13,154 nucleotides of DNA from Candidatus Nitrosopumilus sp. (GCA_018674605.1 JABGZU010000147.1:1-13154); one strand, 5' to 3'. Shown: positions 1 through 6,634, counted from the first letter of the stretch. Numbers and translations: made by a program. Notes: generated by a model from the sequence alone, not told the origin.

Positions 1-129
1 GAAATTATAGGTGCTGATCTTGAAAGATACGGTCCGTTTAAGGTTGAAGATATAGCTACAATTCCCTATGAAAATGCTCAGGCTTTAATTGCTAAAAAAA
101 TTGCAATTAAGGTTAGATGGGAAGATTAG
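1..129 (+). CDS. C-terminal end of a GINS-like DNA replication protein (partial)
   Basis: The window opens inside a gene; the last 42 codons and a TAG stop are visible. The fragment contains a YGPFK motif, then a DIATIP stretch and an ENAQALI helix. From memory, this matches the small C-terminal B domain of archaeal GINS subunits (Gins51/Sld5-like), where the pattern is roughly G-x-YGPFK-x-GD-x-x-x-(L/I)P-x-x-NA-x-x-L. GINS joins MCM and Cdc45/RecJ in the archaeal replicative helicase complex. The N-terminal helical domain lies outside the window, so subunit type and length cannot be checked. The family call rests on about 35 residues. Confidence 0.55.
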   Translation, partial: EIIGADLERYGPFKVEDIATIPYENAQALIAKKIAIKVRWED

Positions 130-160
130 GTAGAAATTATAGCTATTATTCTTACAAATT

Positions 161-445
161 ATGTCTCATACTGGAGTAGATGTAATTGATTTTCTATTTT
201 ATACAATTTATCCCGTAATTGGAATTTTTATTGTTGAATTCATTAGTAGATTAATCAAAGCTCCAAAATGGCTTAAACTTTGGACTCAAGCAATTGTATC
301 TATAGCTTTTGGTATTTACTATTGGTTTGTTTTACCTGCACCACAAAATTTTCCATTAACTGCAATGGTAATGTTTGCATTAGCAATTGCATTAATTTAT
401 CAAGGAAGACGTGCAAAAATTTCTCCAGAAAAAAGTCCCTATTAA
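161..445 (+). CDS. Small three-helix membrane protein, unknown function
   Basis: I do not recognise this 94-residue protein as a named family. Three hydrophobic segments are visible, at about residues 8-32, 40-58 and 66-82. Lysines and arginines lie between the first two and after the third (GRRAK), and a short polar C-terminus ends in KSPY. It has no cleavable-looking signal peptide and is probably an integral membrane protein. It starts 31 bp after the GINS-like gene; an AATTATAG stretch near 135-142 could be a TATA box for a leaderless start at 161. Its stop lies 3 bp from the stop of the convergent AN1 gene. Coding potential is supported by the clean membrane topology and tight packing. 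No function can be assigned. Confidence 0.75.
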   Translation: MSHTGVDVIDFLFYTIYPVIGIFIVEFISRLIKAPKWLKLWTQAIVSIAFGIYYWFVLPAPQNFPLTAMVMFALAIALIYQGRRAKISPEKSPY

Positions 446-448
446 TTT

Positions 449-670
449 TTAAAATTTTCCAAAAATTCGTTTCAAAATATTTGTTTTACCTTTACCGCCA
501 TCACGAATCACTTTTCTCTCTCCAAATTTTTCTGATCTAATTTGGCGTAATTTAACACATCTATGATCTTCTGGAAGTCTATGTTCAGAACAAAATGGAT
601 CTTTGCAATAACTACAATGAAATGGCATATCTGTTAAATTTCCACAATACGCACAATCTTCAGACAGCAC
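449..670 (-). CDS. AN1-type zinc-finger protein
   Basis: This 73-residue protein has a complete AN1 zinc finger at residues 6-38. Ligands are C6, C9, C19, C22, C27, H30, H36 and C38, matching the family pattern C-x2-C-x9-C-x2-C-x4-C-x2-H-x5-H-x-C that binds two zinc ions. The remaining C-terminal half is strongly basic (repeated Lys/Arg, ending KRIFGKF) and may bind nucleic acid or membrane; that is inference. The start is a GTG at 668-670, with no in-frame ATG near the first zinc ligand. A TTTTAAAA box about 25 bp upstream fits leaderless transcription. In eukaryotes AN1 domains occur in ubiquitin- and stress-linked proteins; the role of stand-alone archaeal versions is not established. Confidence 0.88.
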   Translation of the reverse strand: MLSEDCAYCGNLTDMPFHCSYCKDPFCSEHRLPEDHRCVKLRQIRSEKFGERKVIRDGGKGKTNILKRIFGKF

Positions 671-690
671 AATTTATGATAGACTTTTTC

Positions 691-698
691 TTTTAAAA
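691..698 (-). promoter_or_regulatory. Candidate TATA box for the AN1 zinc-finger gene
   Basis: TTTTAAAA is centred about 25 bp upstream of the GTG start at 670, the spacing expected for an archaeal TATA box driving a leaderless transcript. The region is very AT-rich, so the match could be chance. Confidence 0.35.
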
Positions 699-760
699 AA
701 GTTATTAGATCATTTTTTTAAAATAACCCTATTATTTTCTAAACATTTTTAGTATTGTTA

Positions 761-775
761 ATCAAAAATTTTGAT
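761..775. promoter_or_regulatory. 15-bp perfect palindrome just before the SDR gene (possible operator)
   Basis: ATCAAAA-A-TTTTGAT has two perfect 7-bp arms around one central base and ends 8 bp before the ATG at 784. Its position fits a repressor site overlapping the transcription start of the dehydrogenase/flavoprotein pair. In DNA this AT-rich, several such palindromes are expected by chance in a window of this size, so only its location makes it notable. Confidence 0.25.
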
Positions 776-783
776 AATATCTT

Positions 784-1524
784 ATGATTACTAATAAAGT
801 TGCAATTATTACTGGAGCAAGTAGTGGAATTGGAGAAGCTACTGCTTTAACACTAGCTAAAGCTGGTGTTAAAGTTGCAATTGGTGCTAGAAGAGTAGAT
901 AGATTAGAAGAATTATCAAAAAAAATTATTGCTAACGGAGGAGAAGTTTATTTTCAAAAACTAGATGTAACGAAAAGAGAAGAATGTGATAATTTTGCTA
1001 AAGCAGTTTTAGATAAATGGGCTTCAATAGATATTCTTGTAAATAATGCTGGATTAATGCCATTAAGCTTTTTCAAAAATCTCAAAGTTGATGAATGGGA
1101 TAGAATGATAGATGTTAACATTAAAGGAGTATTGTATTGTACAGGTGCAGTCATTTCTCATATGAAAGGAAAAAAATCTGGCCACATAGTTAATCTTTCA
1201 TCAGTTGCTGGTAGAGTTGTATTTCCATCAGGTAGTGTTTATTGTGCAACAAAATTTGCTGTAGCTGCATTTACAGAAGGATTAAGACAAGAATTTAGTG
1301 TTCGCTCAAATATTCGAGTAACTAGTATTGAACCTGGTGTGGTTGATACAGAACTTAACAACACAATTACTGATGAGTCGTTACAGGGATTTTTGGAAAA
1401 TACAAAAAAAATGGAAGCATTACAAGCACAAGATATTGCTAATGCAATATTGTATGCAGTAAATTCTCCATCACATGTTAATGTAAATGAAATTTTGATT
1501 AGACCTACAACACAAGAAAAATAG
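784..1524 (+). CDS. Short-chain dehydrogenase/reductase (SDR), probably NADP-dependent
   Basis: At 246 residues this is a classical SDR: a single Rossmann domain that moves hydride between NAD(P)H and a carbonyl or alcohol substrate. Visible motifs are the cofactor loop TGASSGIG (10-17), an Arg pair at 36-37 after the second strand (typical of NADP-preferring members), D61 after strand 3, NNAG (87-90), N112, the serine motif NLSS (137-140), catalytic Y153 and K157, and EPGVVDTEL (183-191). It most resembles the YdfG / 3-hydroxy-acid dehydrogenase type, but the substrate cannot be read from sequence. The SQR-like flavoprotein begins 1 bp after its stop, so the two are almost certainly co-transcribed. 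The ATG at 784 places the glycine motif at the usual distance from the N-terminus. Confidence 0.93.
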   Translation: MITNKVAIITGASSGIGEATALTLAKAGVKVAIGARRVDRLEELSKKIIANGGEVYFQKLDVTKREECDNFAKAVLDKWASIDILVNNAGLMPLSFFKNLKVDEWDRMIDVNIKGVLYCTGAVISHMKGKKSGHIVNLSSVAGRVVFPSGSVYCATKFAVAAFTEGLRQEFSVRSNIRVTSIEPGVVDTELNNTITDESLQGFLENTKKMEALQAQDIANAILYAVNSPSHVNVNEILIRPTTQEK

Positions 1525-1525
1525 A

Positions 1526-2674
1526 TTGTCAAACATTCCTCATGTTGTAATTTTGGGAGGTGGATTTGGTGGTCTTTCTGCAGCTAATGAAATTAGAAAT
1601 TCGTTAGATTCATCTAAAGTCAAAATTACAATTATAGATAAAAAAGACTGGTTCATGGTTGGATTTGCAAAATTATGGATCATGAATGGAACACGAACCT
1701 TTGAGAATTCTATTGGTTCATTAAATGAACTACCAAAAAAACAAATTAATTTTGTCAAAGATGAAATTATTGAAATTAATCCAGAAAATAATTTTATAAA
1801 AACAAAATCTGAAAATATTTCATTTGATTTTCTTATCATTTCTATGGGTGCTGTATTAGTACCGGAAAAAATTCCAGGTTTAGTAGAAAATGGATTTAAT
1901 TTGTATGATCATAATCAACTTGATCAAATTCATCAAAAATTAAATAAAATAAAAAATGGAAAAATTGCTATTGTTATAACGGGTATGCCTTACAAATGTC
2001 CTCCAGCACCTTTTGAAGCTAGTTTACTAATTGATTCTATGCTTAGAAAGAGAGGAATACGAGATTCTATACAAATTGATTTTTACAGTCCTGCTCCAAT
2101 AACACTACCTGCAGCAGGTCCTGAAGTTAGCAAACAAATTCTTGATTTAGTAAATTCAGAAAAAATTATTTTTCACCATTCTAAAAAAATTAAATGTGTA
2201 GAATCTAAAAAATTAATTTTTGAAAATGATGAAGCTGATTTTGATATTCTTTTAGCAATCCCACCACATATTGCCCCTAAAGTTATTTATGATTCAAATT
2301 TAGCAAAAGAACCCGGATTTATTCCAATAGATAGAGATTGTAAAACACCATATCAAAATATTTTTGCAGTTGGTGATGTTACAAGTTTAGTTGTTATTGA
2401 TTCAATGGCAGTACCTAAAGCAGGAATTTTTGCAGAAGGAGAAGGAATTATAGTTGCAAAAAATATCATTTCAAAACTTGAATCAAAAGAAACATCTGTT
2501 TTATTTGATGGTAAAGGTGGATGTTTCTTAGAGTCTGGTAAAGATACAGCTTCAATTATAGAAGTAGACATGTTTACAGATCCAAAACCTTCTACTCATC
2601 TAACAGAATCTACTTCAGATAATCTCTCTAAAAAATTAGATTTTGAAAAAGAAAGATTATCAAAATGGTTATAA
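1526..2674 (+). CDS. SQR-like FAD-dependent pyridine nucleotide-disulfide oxidoreductase
   Basis: This 382-residue flavoprotein has an N-terminal FAD-binding Rossmann motif GGGFGG (11-16), followed by D38 where the ribose-binding acidic residue is expected, and the second FAD motif GDVT (283-286) followed by a PKAG segment (297-300). The overall plan is that of sulfide:quinone oxidoreductases and flavocytochrome c sulfide dehydrogenases. C158 in YKCPPAP and C333 in GKGGC sit roughly where the two redox cysteines of SQR-type enzymes are found; this was aligned by eye. The C-terminus lacks an obvious hydrophobic membrane anchor. Sulfide as substrate is not proven; an NAD(P)H or quinone dehydrogenase is possible. 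The start is a TTG at 1526-1528: the next in-frame ATG would delete the FAD motif. It is translationally coupled to the SDR gene. Confidence 0.85.
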   Translation: MSNIPHVVILGGGFGGLSAANEIRNSLDSSKVKITIIDKKDWFMVGFAKLWIMNGTRTFENSIGSLNELPKKQINFVKDEIIEINPENNFIKTKSENISFDFLIISMGAVLVPEKIPGLVENGFNLYDHNQLDQIHQKLNKIKNGKIAIVITGMPYKCPPAPFEASLLIDSMLRKRGIRDSIQIDFYSPAPITLPAAGPEVSKQILDLVNSEKIIFHHSKKIKCVESKKLIFENDEADFDILLAIPPHIAPKVIYDSNLAKEPGFIPIDRDCKTPYQNIFAVGDVTSLVVIDSMAVPKAGIFAEGEGIIVAKNIISKLESKETSVLFDGKGGCFLESGKDTASIIEVDMFTDPKPSTHLTESTSDNLSKKLDFEKERLSKWL

Positions 2675-2884
2675 TTCATCTTTTTGATTTTTATCTCTAC
2701 TTAGATGTTCTAATATTGCTTTTACTTCAATACCTAGATCTTGATTATTTTTTGATAGACTTAATTTTTCAGTAATATTGTTTTTGAAATTCCCATCTTC
2801 CATCTCTATACTTCTTTTTTGAATACAATCTGTATGATCTTTATCAGTGGCTGAAATTTTATGACAAATATTACATATTTTCAT
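2669..2884 (-). CDS. Small Cys/His protein, putative zinc knuckle
   Basis: This is a 71-residue hypothetical protein. The N-terminus has C4-x2-C7-H8 and H17-x2-C20, a spacing that could bind one zinc ion. The rest is polar and probably helical, ending in charged residues (KNQKDEL). The ATG at 2884 lies about 29 bp from a TATA-like box at 2909-2917. Its 3' end overlaps the convergent flavoprotein gene by 6 bp. I cannot name a family. Evidence for a real gene is the compact Cys/His motif directly after the ATG, the promoter spacing and the otherwise empty gap. No function is proposed. Confidence 0.6.
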   Translation of the reverse strand: MKICNICHKISATDKDHTDCIQKRSIEMEDGNFKNNITEKLSLSKNNQDLGIEVKAILEHLSRDKNQKDEL

Positions 2885-2908
2885 TATTTCTATTTGTTAA
2901 TAGGACGA

Positions 2909-2917
2909 TTTAATAAT
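2909..2917. promoter_or_regulatory. Candidate TATA box shared by tRNA-Pro (+) and the Cys/His gene (-)
   Basis: TTTAATAAT is centred about 28 bp upstream of the tRNA 5' end and about 29 bp upstream of the ATG at 2884 on the other strand. Both distances fit archaeal TATA-to-start spacing, so one near-symmetric box could serve both genes. Confidence 0.4.
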
Positions 2918-2940
2918 TTCATTTTGTGCCTGTGAGACTA

Positions 2941-3014
2941 GGGATCGTAGTCTAGCTTGGTATGATACTAGTCTGGGGGACTAGTGGTCGCAGGTTCAAA
3001 TCCTGCTGATCCCA
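2941..3014 (+). tRNA. tRNA-Pro, anticodon GGG
   Basis: A complete 74-nt cloverleaf folds by hand. The acceptor stem pairs GGGATCG with TGATCCC (last pair G-T), followed by discriminator A. The D arm has a GTC/GAT stem with A14, G15, G18G19 and A21 in place. The anticodon stem CTAGT/ACTAG encloses the loop CTGGGGG, giving anticodon GGG after U33. The variable region is TGGTC, and the T arm is GCAGG-TTCAAAT-CCTGC with a standard T loop. There is no intron. The 3' CCA is not encoded: the base after the discriminator is T, so the CCA enzyme encoded 0.7 kb downstream is needed. The 3' end directly abuts the stop codon of the opposite-strand kinase. Confidence 0.96.
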
Positions 3015-3776
3015 TTATAATTTTAAAATTTTAAGTAATTTTTCAAAATTTTCTCGTGTTTTTTCTTGTTTGTATAATTTTAATGCATGAATAATTTTTT
3101 CTTTCGATGAATTTTTATAAATTTTCTGAGTTTGTTTTGCAATATCTGATCCAATAAAAAAAGCTTGAGTAATCGATGTAACATTTGAAGGCCTTCTTTT
3201 TGTACTGGAGCTTTCAAAATCAATTAGAGATACTTTTGTTTTACCTACAATAACATGTTTAGAAATATTACTTAATTCCCCATGATCAAATCCAATTTGA
3301 TCTAATCTATAACAATCTTCTAAAACATTTTTTATTGTAGATTTTAATTGTTTTACACTACCAGTTCCTTTTAACATTTTAATCCAATTCCTAAATTTTT
3401 CTCCTTCAAGATATTCCATAACCAAAAAATTTTTACTTACATCAATTAATTTTGGACCAACTTTAACTGAATTTACTAATTTTAACAATATTGATTCATT
3501 TTTCATATTTTTTCTTTGAGAGTCAATTCTTCTAATTTTTAGTGCAACTTCTTTATTTCCTCTTTTTACAAGTACTACAACACCAACGTATCCTTTTCCT
3601 AAAATTGCCAGATTTCCAATTGTAGTAGGACCTGTTAAACAAATTGATTTTATTTTTAATTTTTCTAATTCATTAATTCTTGATTTAATTTGATGATTAG
3701 TTGCATTTGGATACCCTAAAATTTTTGAGTATGGTTCTTCTGAAAATTTTTTAATTGAAATGAAGGAGTGTGCCAT
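3015..3776 (-). CDS. COG2112-type archaeal protein kinase-like protein
   Basis: This 253-residue protein has a protein-kinase-like fold resembling the archaeal COG2112 predicted Ser/Thr kinases, distantly related to RIO kinases. Visible motifs are a glycine-rich loop LGKGYVGVV (59-67), the ATP-anchoring lysine K80 in VALK, a hinge-like EYLEG (121-125), a catalytic-loop segment HGELSN (165-170) and a metal-binding IDFES (185-189), followed by RRPSNVTS (194-201). The catalytic loop carries Glu (E167) where most kinases have the base Asp; from memory this HGEL form is usual in COG2112. Substrate is unknown. The ATG at 3776 lies inside the end of cca (26-bp overlap), so translation is probably coupled, and the operon partners are tRNA-end enzymes. 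The stop codon is immediately next to the convergent tRNA-Pro. Confidence 0.82.
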   Translation of the reverse strand: MAHSFISIKKFSEEPYSKILGYPNATNHQIKSRINELEKLKIKSICLTGPTTIGNLAILGKGYVGVVVLVKRGNKEVALKIRRIDSQRKNMKNESILLKLVNSVKVGPKLIDVSKNFLVMEYLEGEKFRNWIKMLKGTGSVKQLKSTIKNVLEDCYRLDQIGFDHGELSNISKHVIVGKTKVSLIDFESSSTKRRPSNVTSITQAFFIGSDIAKQTQKIYKNSSKEKIIHALKLYKQEKTRENFEKLLKILKL

Positions 3777-5082
3777 CTACTGAAATCAACTCAGCTGCTT
3801 CCTCTTTAATTGATTTACTTAGATTTTTGTTTCCTACAAACACCTTGAAACCTCGTTTAAAATCACCCTGAAGGCCTTTTGGTATGCCTACTTGAAGACT
3901 TTTTTCCAAAAATTCTTTCATAAAACTAACTGCATCAACATATTTTCTTTTTTCTAATGAAATAATTTTTCTATCATTTCCAATCCATACCAATTCAGCA
4001 TTTTTAAGATTTTTCAAAATAAAACTATGGGTACTGTCTTCTCTAAAAAATTCTGGTCCTTTCTTTTGATATGTCTCATTTATTTTTGTAGATTCTAAAA
4101 AGAACAAAAGGTATGCTTCTTTTTGTTGATCTGTATAGGATTTACTTCTAAGTACAGTAAATCCTTCTAATTCTAATTGTGTAGATAAAGTTGATGTTGC
4201 TCTTTTAATTTGTCCCCAAATAATATCTGGACTTCTAGATTTAAACTCAAATTTTATGATTAACAAATTATTCCAAAATTTATTTGATATTTTTTGTTTT
4301 TTATTTTTAAAAAATCCTAAACTTGGTTTTTCTTTTAGTGCTCTAGAAATTAAAATGAACTTTCCAATATTTTCATTTGAAATAGCAGCTGCTAAATTCC
4401 TATTACTATCAATTGGATCAATTACAACAATTGACGTATCAAATGATTTTGATGTTTTTCCAATAATTTGATTCTCTTTAATATTTGAAATTGATGTTAT
4501 GAGATTTTCAAAACTACCAAATTCTAAAATTAAAACTTCAGAAATATATCCACTAAATCCCTGTTTTGCAATTTCTGCACCATAAATTCCATTTATTTTT
4601 AAAAATGTCTTTAGAACTCTTACTTCATTTCTCATTTTTAATGTCAATGATTTTTTCATAAATTTTGTATGAAATGGAGATCTATCTGCAGCACTTTTCC
4701 ATTCACCAATTTTTACATCATAACACGGTACTATGTTGATTTTTGTATTCTTAATTTTAGCCTCAACATATGGATGTTGAGAATATCTTACATATGGAGA
4801 ATATTTTTTTAATGATTCAAAGCCTATTTTTTTAGAAATACTTTCTAATTTTTCTTCAGAAATACTTTTTTTAAATTTAATAAAAATATCAATATCTGCA
4901 TCTTTTGATAACCATGTATCTTTTGCATAAGAACCTCCAAATTCTAATTCTATTACTTCTGAATATTTTTGAATTTCTTTTTCAACTAATTTGTATACTT
5001 TATCTGCAATTTCTTTTTTTGATTTTTGAATTATTTTAGATGGAATTGTAGTTTTAGAAATTTTAGAAATTATTTGTTTCAT
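3751..5082 (-). CDS. cca: CCA-adding enzyme (tRNA nucleotidyltransferase, archaeal class I)
   Basis: This 443-residue enzyme adds or repairs the 3' CCA of tRNAs from CTP and ATP without a nucleic acid template. The nucleotidyltransferase signature is at 49-69: GGSYAKDTW followed by DADIDIF, giving metal-binding D63 and D65. Further class I archaeal blocks are PYVEAKI (104-110), IVPCY (117-121), AADRSPFH (131-138), NGIYGAE (164-170) and GFSGY (175-179). Length matches the family (about 440). Compared from memory with the Archaeoglobus fulgidus enzyme, the third catalytic carboxylate (Asp110 there) aligns with Asn116 here, which is unusual. The gene starts with a 1-bp TAATG overlap with thpR and ends overlapping the kinase gene, so it is the middle gene of a three-gene operon. 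Confidence 0.95.
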   Translation of the reverse strand: MKQIISKISKTTIPSKIIQKSKKEIADKVYKLVEKEIQKYSEVIELEFGGSYAKDTWLSKDADIDIFIKFKKSISEEKLESISKKIGFESLKKYSPYVRYSQHPYVEAKIKNTKINIVPCYDVKIGEWKSAADRSPFHTKFMKKSLTLKMRNEVRVLKTFLKINGIYGAEIAKQGFSGYISEVLILEFGSFENLITSISNIKENQIIGKTSKSFDTSIVVIDPIDSNRNLAAAISNENIGKFILISRALKEKPSLGFFKNKKQKISNKFWNNLLIIKFEFKSRSPDIIWGQIKRATSTLSTQLELEGFTVLRSKSYTDQQKEAYLLFFLESTKINETYQKKGPEFFREDSTHSFILKNLKNAELVWIGNDRKIISLEKRKYVDAVSFMKEFLEKSLQVGIPKGLQGDFKRGFKVFVGNKNLSKSIKEEAAELISVDGTLLHFN

Positions 5083-5621
5083 TATTTTATTTTAAACTCC
5101 ATTAAATCTGAATAAACTGGTCCATTCAAAGTAAGTTCACTTTTTTTAAATTTAATACTAGTTATTTCTTGTATTCCAAAATTTATATTTTTATGATTTT
5201 CCATCTCCTTTGTTATATCTCCAATCTTCTTTTTAATTCTAAATACTGTGATATGAGGTTTAAATGGTTTCTTTGAAGAAAATCCTAATGGTTCTAAAGC
5301 TTTTTCTATTTTTTTAGATAATTTGATCATTTTTTTCTTACTTTTTTCATCTATACCTACCCAAATAATTTTTGGAGATTTGAGTTTTGGAAAAACTCCA
5401 ATTCCTTTTAAAGAAATATCGAATTTTGAAAATTCAATAGTATTCAAAGATTGAATAATTTTATCTATAATTTGTTTAGAAACTTCACCTAAAAATTGTA
5501 ATGTGAAATGAAGATTTTTTAATTCAGTAGGTTTTGCATCAATTTTAATTATTTTTTGAAAATTTTTAATTGAATTAATTACTTCATTATTTGATATTTC
5601 AATAGATACAAAAACACGCAT
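5082..5621 (-). CDS. thpR: RNA 2',3'-cyclic phosphodiesterase (2'-5' RNA ligase family)
   Basis: This 179-residue protein belongs to the 2H phosphoesterase superfamily, named for two H-x-T/S motifs. They are HFT at residues 38-40 and HIT at 123-125, each on a predicted strand and flanked by hydrophobic residues as expected. Length is normal for ThpR. Members open 2',3'-cyclic phosphates and, in vitro, join tRNA halves through a 2'-5' bond. It is the first gene of the thpR-cca-kinase operon. The ATG at 5619-5621 lies about 26 bp from an ATTATAAA box, suggesting a leaderless transcript. Pairing with cca fits a role in RNA 3'-end repair or processing, although the cellular substrate is inferred. 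Confidence 0.93.
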   Translation of the reverse strand: MRVFVSIEISNNEVINSIKNFQKIIKIDAKPTELKNLHFTLQFLGEVSKQIIDKIIQSLNTIEFSKFDISLKGIGVFPKLKSPKIIWVGIDEKSKKKMIKLSKKIEKALEPLGFSSKKPFKPHITVFRIKKKIGDITKEMENHKNINFGIQEITSIKFKKSELTLNGPVYSDLMEFKIK

Positions 5622-5642
5622 TATAGAATTTTTTCAAGTATG

Positions 5643-5650
5643 TTTATAAT
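5643..5650. promoter_or_regulatory. Candidate bidirectional TATA box between thpR and the UPF0200 gene
   Basis: TTTATAAT (ATTATAAA on the other strand) lies in the 69-bp divergent gap. On the minus strand its centre is about 26 bp before the thpR ATG, giving a leaderless start. On the plus strand a start about 26 bp downstream would leave a leader of roughly 18 nt before the ATG at 5691. No second clear TATA box is visible in the gap. Confidence 0.5.
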
Positions 5651-5690
5651 AATTTCCGGTAACTTCATAGACGAGTATTTTTTTTGACAT

Positions 5691-6242
5691 ATGTTGACAA
5701 AATTACTTGTATGTTTAACTGGTATGCCTGGTGCTGGTAAATCTACAATTGCTGAAGGCTTGAAATCTAAAGGATATGAAATAATTAATTTAGGTAATGC
5801 TGTTAGAAATGAAGCTAAAAAAAGAAATTTGGATCCAACTAGAAAGAATCTTGGAAAATTAATGTTAGAACTTAGAGAGAAAAATGGACCAGGTGCAGTA
5901 GCAGAATTAGTTCAAATAAAAATAGAATCTTCTACAGCAAATGTAATGTTGATAGATGGAGTTAGATCTAATGATGAAATTCAAGTACTTAGAAAATTTG
6001 GAACTGTAAAATTATTAGCAATTCATGCATCTACAGATGCTAGATTTAATTTCTTACAAAAAAGAGGAAGATCTGATGATCCACAAACAAAAGAACATTT
6101 TGAAGAAAGAGATAATCGTGAATTAGGTGTGGGTATTAGCAATTCAATTGCATTATCTGATTTTGCATTATCTAATATTGGTTTAACAAAAGATGAATTA
6201 ATAAAAAATTCATATGAAATTATTCAAAGATGGATTAAATGA
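5691..6242 (+). CDS. UPF0200 family P-loop nucleotide kinase-like protein
   Basis: This 183-residue protein has an N-terminal Walker A motif G-M-P-G-A-G-K-S (11-18) in the LTGMPGAGKST context typical of archaeal UPF0200 proteins, which resemble dephospho-CoA kinase and adenylate kinases. A second block, IDGVRSNDE, follows the second core strand, and a lid-like Arg-rich segment (KRGRSDDP) comes later. The biochemical substrate of the family is not firmly known to me. An in-frame TGA sits 6 bp before the ATG at 5691, which limits the start to this codon or downstream. The UPF0201 gene overlaps its stop by 4 bp (ATGA), and the two families are archaeal neighbours of unresolved function. Confidence 0.88.
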   Translation: MLTKLLVCLTGMPGAGKSTIAEGLKSKGYEIINLGNAVRNEAKKRNLDPTRKNLGKLMLELREKNGPGAVAELVQIKIESSTANVMLIDGVRSNDEIQVLRKFGTVKLLAIHASTDARFNFLQKRGRSDDPQTKEHFEERDNRELGVGISNSIALSDFALSNIGLTKDELIKNSYEIIQRWIK

Positions 6243-6634
6243 AAATTCCAAATATTAATTGCAAAATAGAAATGTTTTGTACAATAAATCCTTCTGAATC
6301 TATAGATAAAATTGAAAAAGCAATTTCAAATATTTTTCCTTATTCAATTATAAATAATAATAATTTTTCAATTAATGCACAATCAAAAGAACTAAGATCT
6401 CTTGAAAAAATTTATCAATCAATACATAATAATAAATCACAAAAAAATTATTTGCGTTCATTAGAAGATAATTTAAAAGATGATTCAACATGGTTTTATC
6501 TAAATAAACAAGCAGCATTTGTTGATCAAATAGCAATTTGTGAAGGATCTAACGAATCTCCACTAGGGCCAATTAAAGTTATTTTGACATCATCAAATAT
6601 TGATGGGATTATCGATTGGATAATTTTTGATTAG
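6239..6634 (+). CDS. UPF0201 family protein
   Basis: This 131-residue protein carries the UPF0201 hallmarks: an N-terminal strand followed by a P-S-E-x-x-x-K-I-E-K-A-I helix (18-29), the conserved WFYLNKQAAF block (85-94) and ESPLGPIKV (106-114). The fold of related archaeal proteins has been described as RNA-binding-like, but no activity is established. The ATG overlaps the TGA of the upstream UPF0200 gene by 4 bp, so the pair is translationally coupled and may act in one process. The N-terminal third is rich in Asn and Ile, as expected from the AT-rich genome. Confidence 0.87.
   Translation: MKIPNINCKIEMFCTINPSESIDKIEKAISNIFPYSIINNNNFSINAQSKELRSLEKIYQSIHNNKSQKNYLRSLEDNLKDDSTWFYLNKQAAFVDQIAICEGSNESPLGPIKVILTSSNIDGIIDWIIFD

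Noticed and set aside
280..540. Open reading frame on + overlapping the three-helix membrane protein and the AN1 gene
   Set aside because: It is out of frame with a protein of clear membrane topology and antisense to the complete AN1 motif; no domain is seen.
954..1839. Several minus-strand open frames under the SDR and flavoprotein genes
   Set aside because: They are antisense to regions carrying catalytic and FAD motifs and show no recognisable protein features.
1526..2674. Firm annotation as sulfide:quinone oxidoreductase (sqr)
   Set aside because: Only two candidate cysteines and the general flavoprotein plan are visible, and there is no clear membrane-binding C-terminus; the substrate cannot be read from sequence.
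4256..4471. Open reading frame on + opposite cca
   Set aside because: It lies wholly antisense to a well-conserved enzyme gene; its composition (Phe/Leu/Ile-rich) is what reversed Lys/Asn/Glu-rich coding DNA produces.
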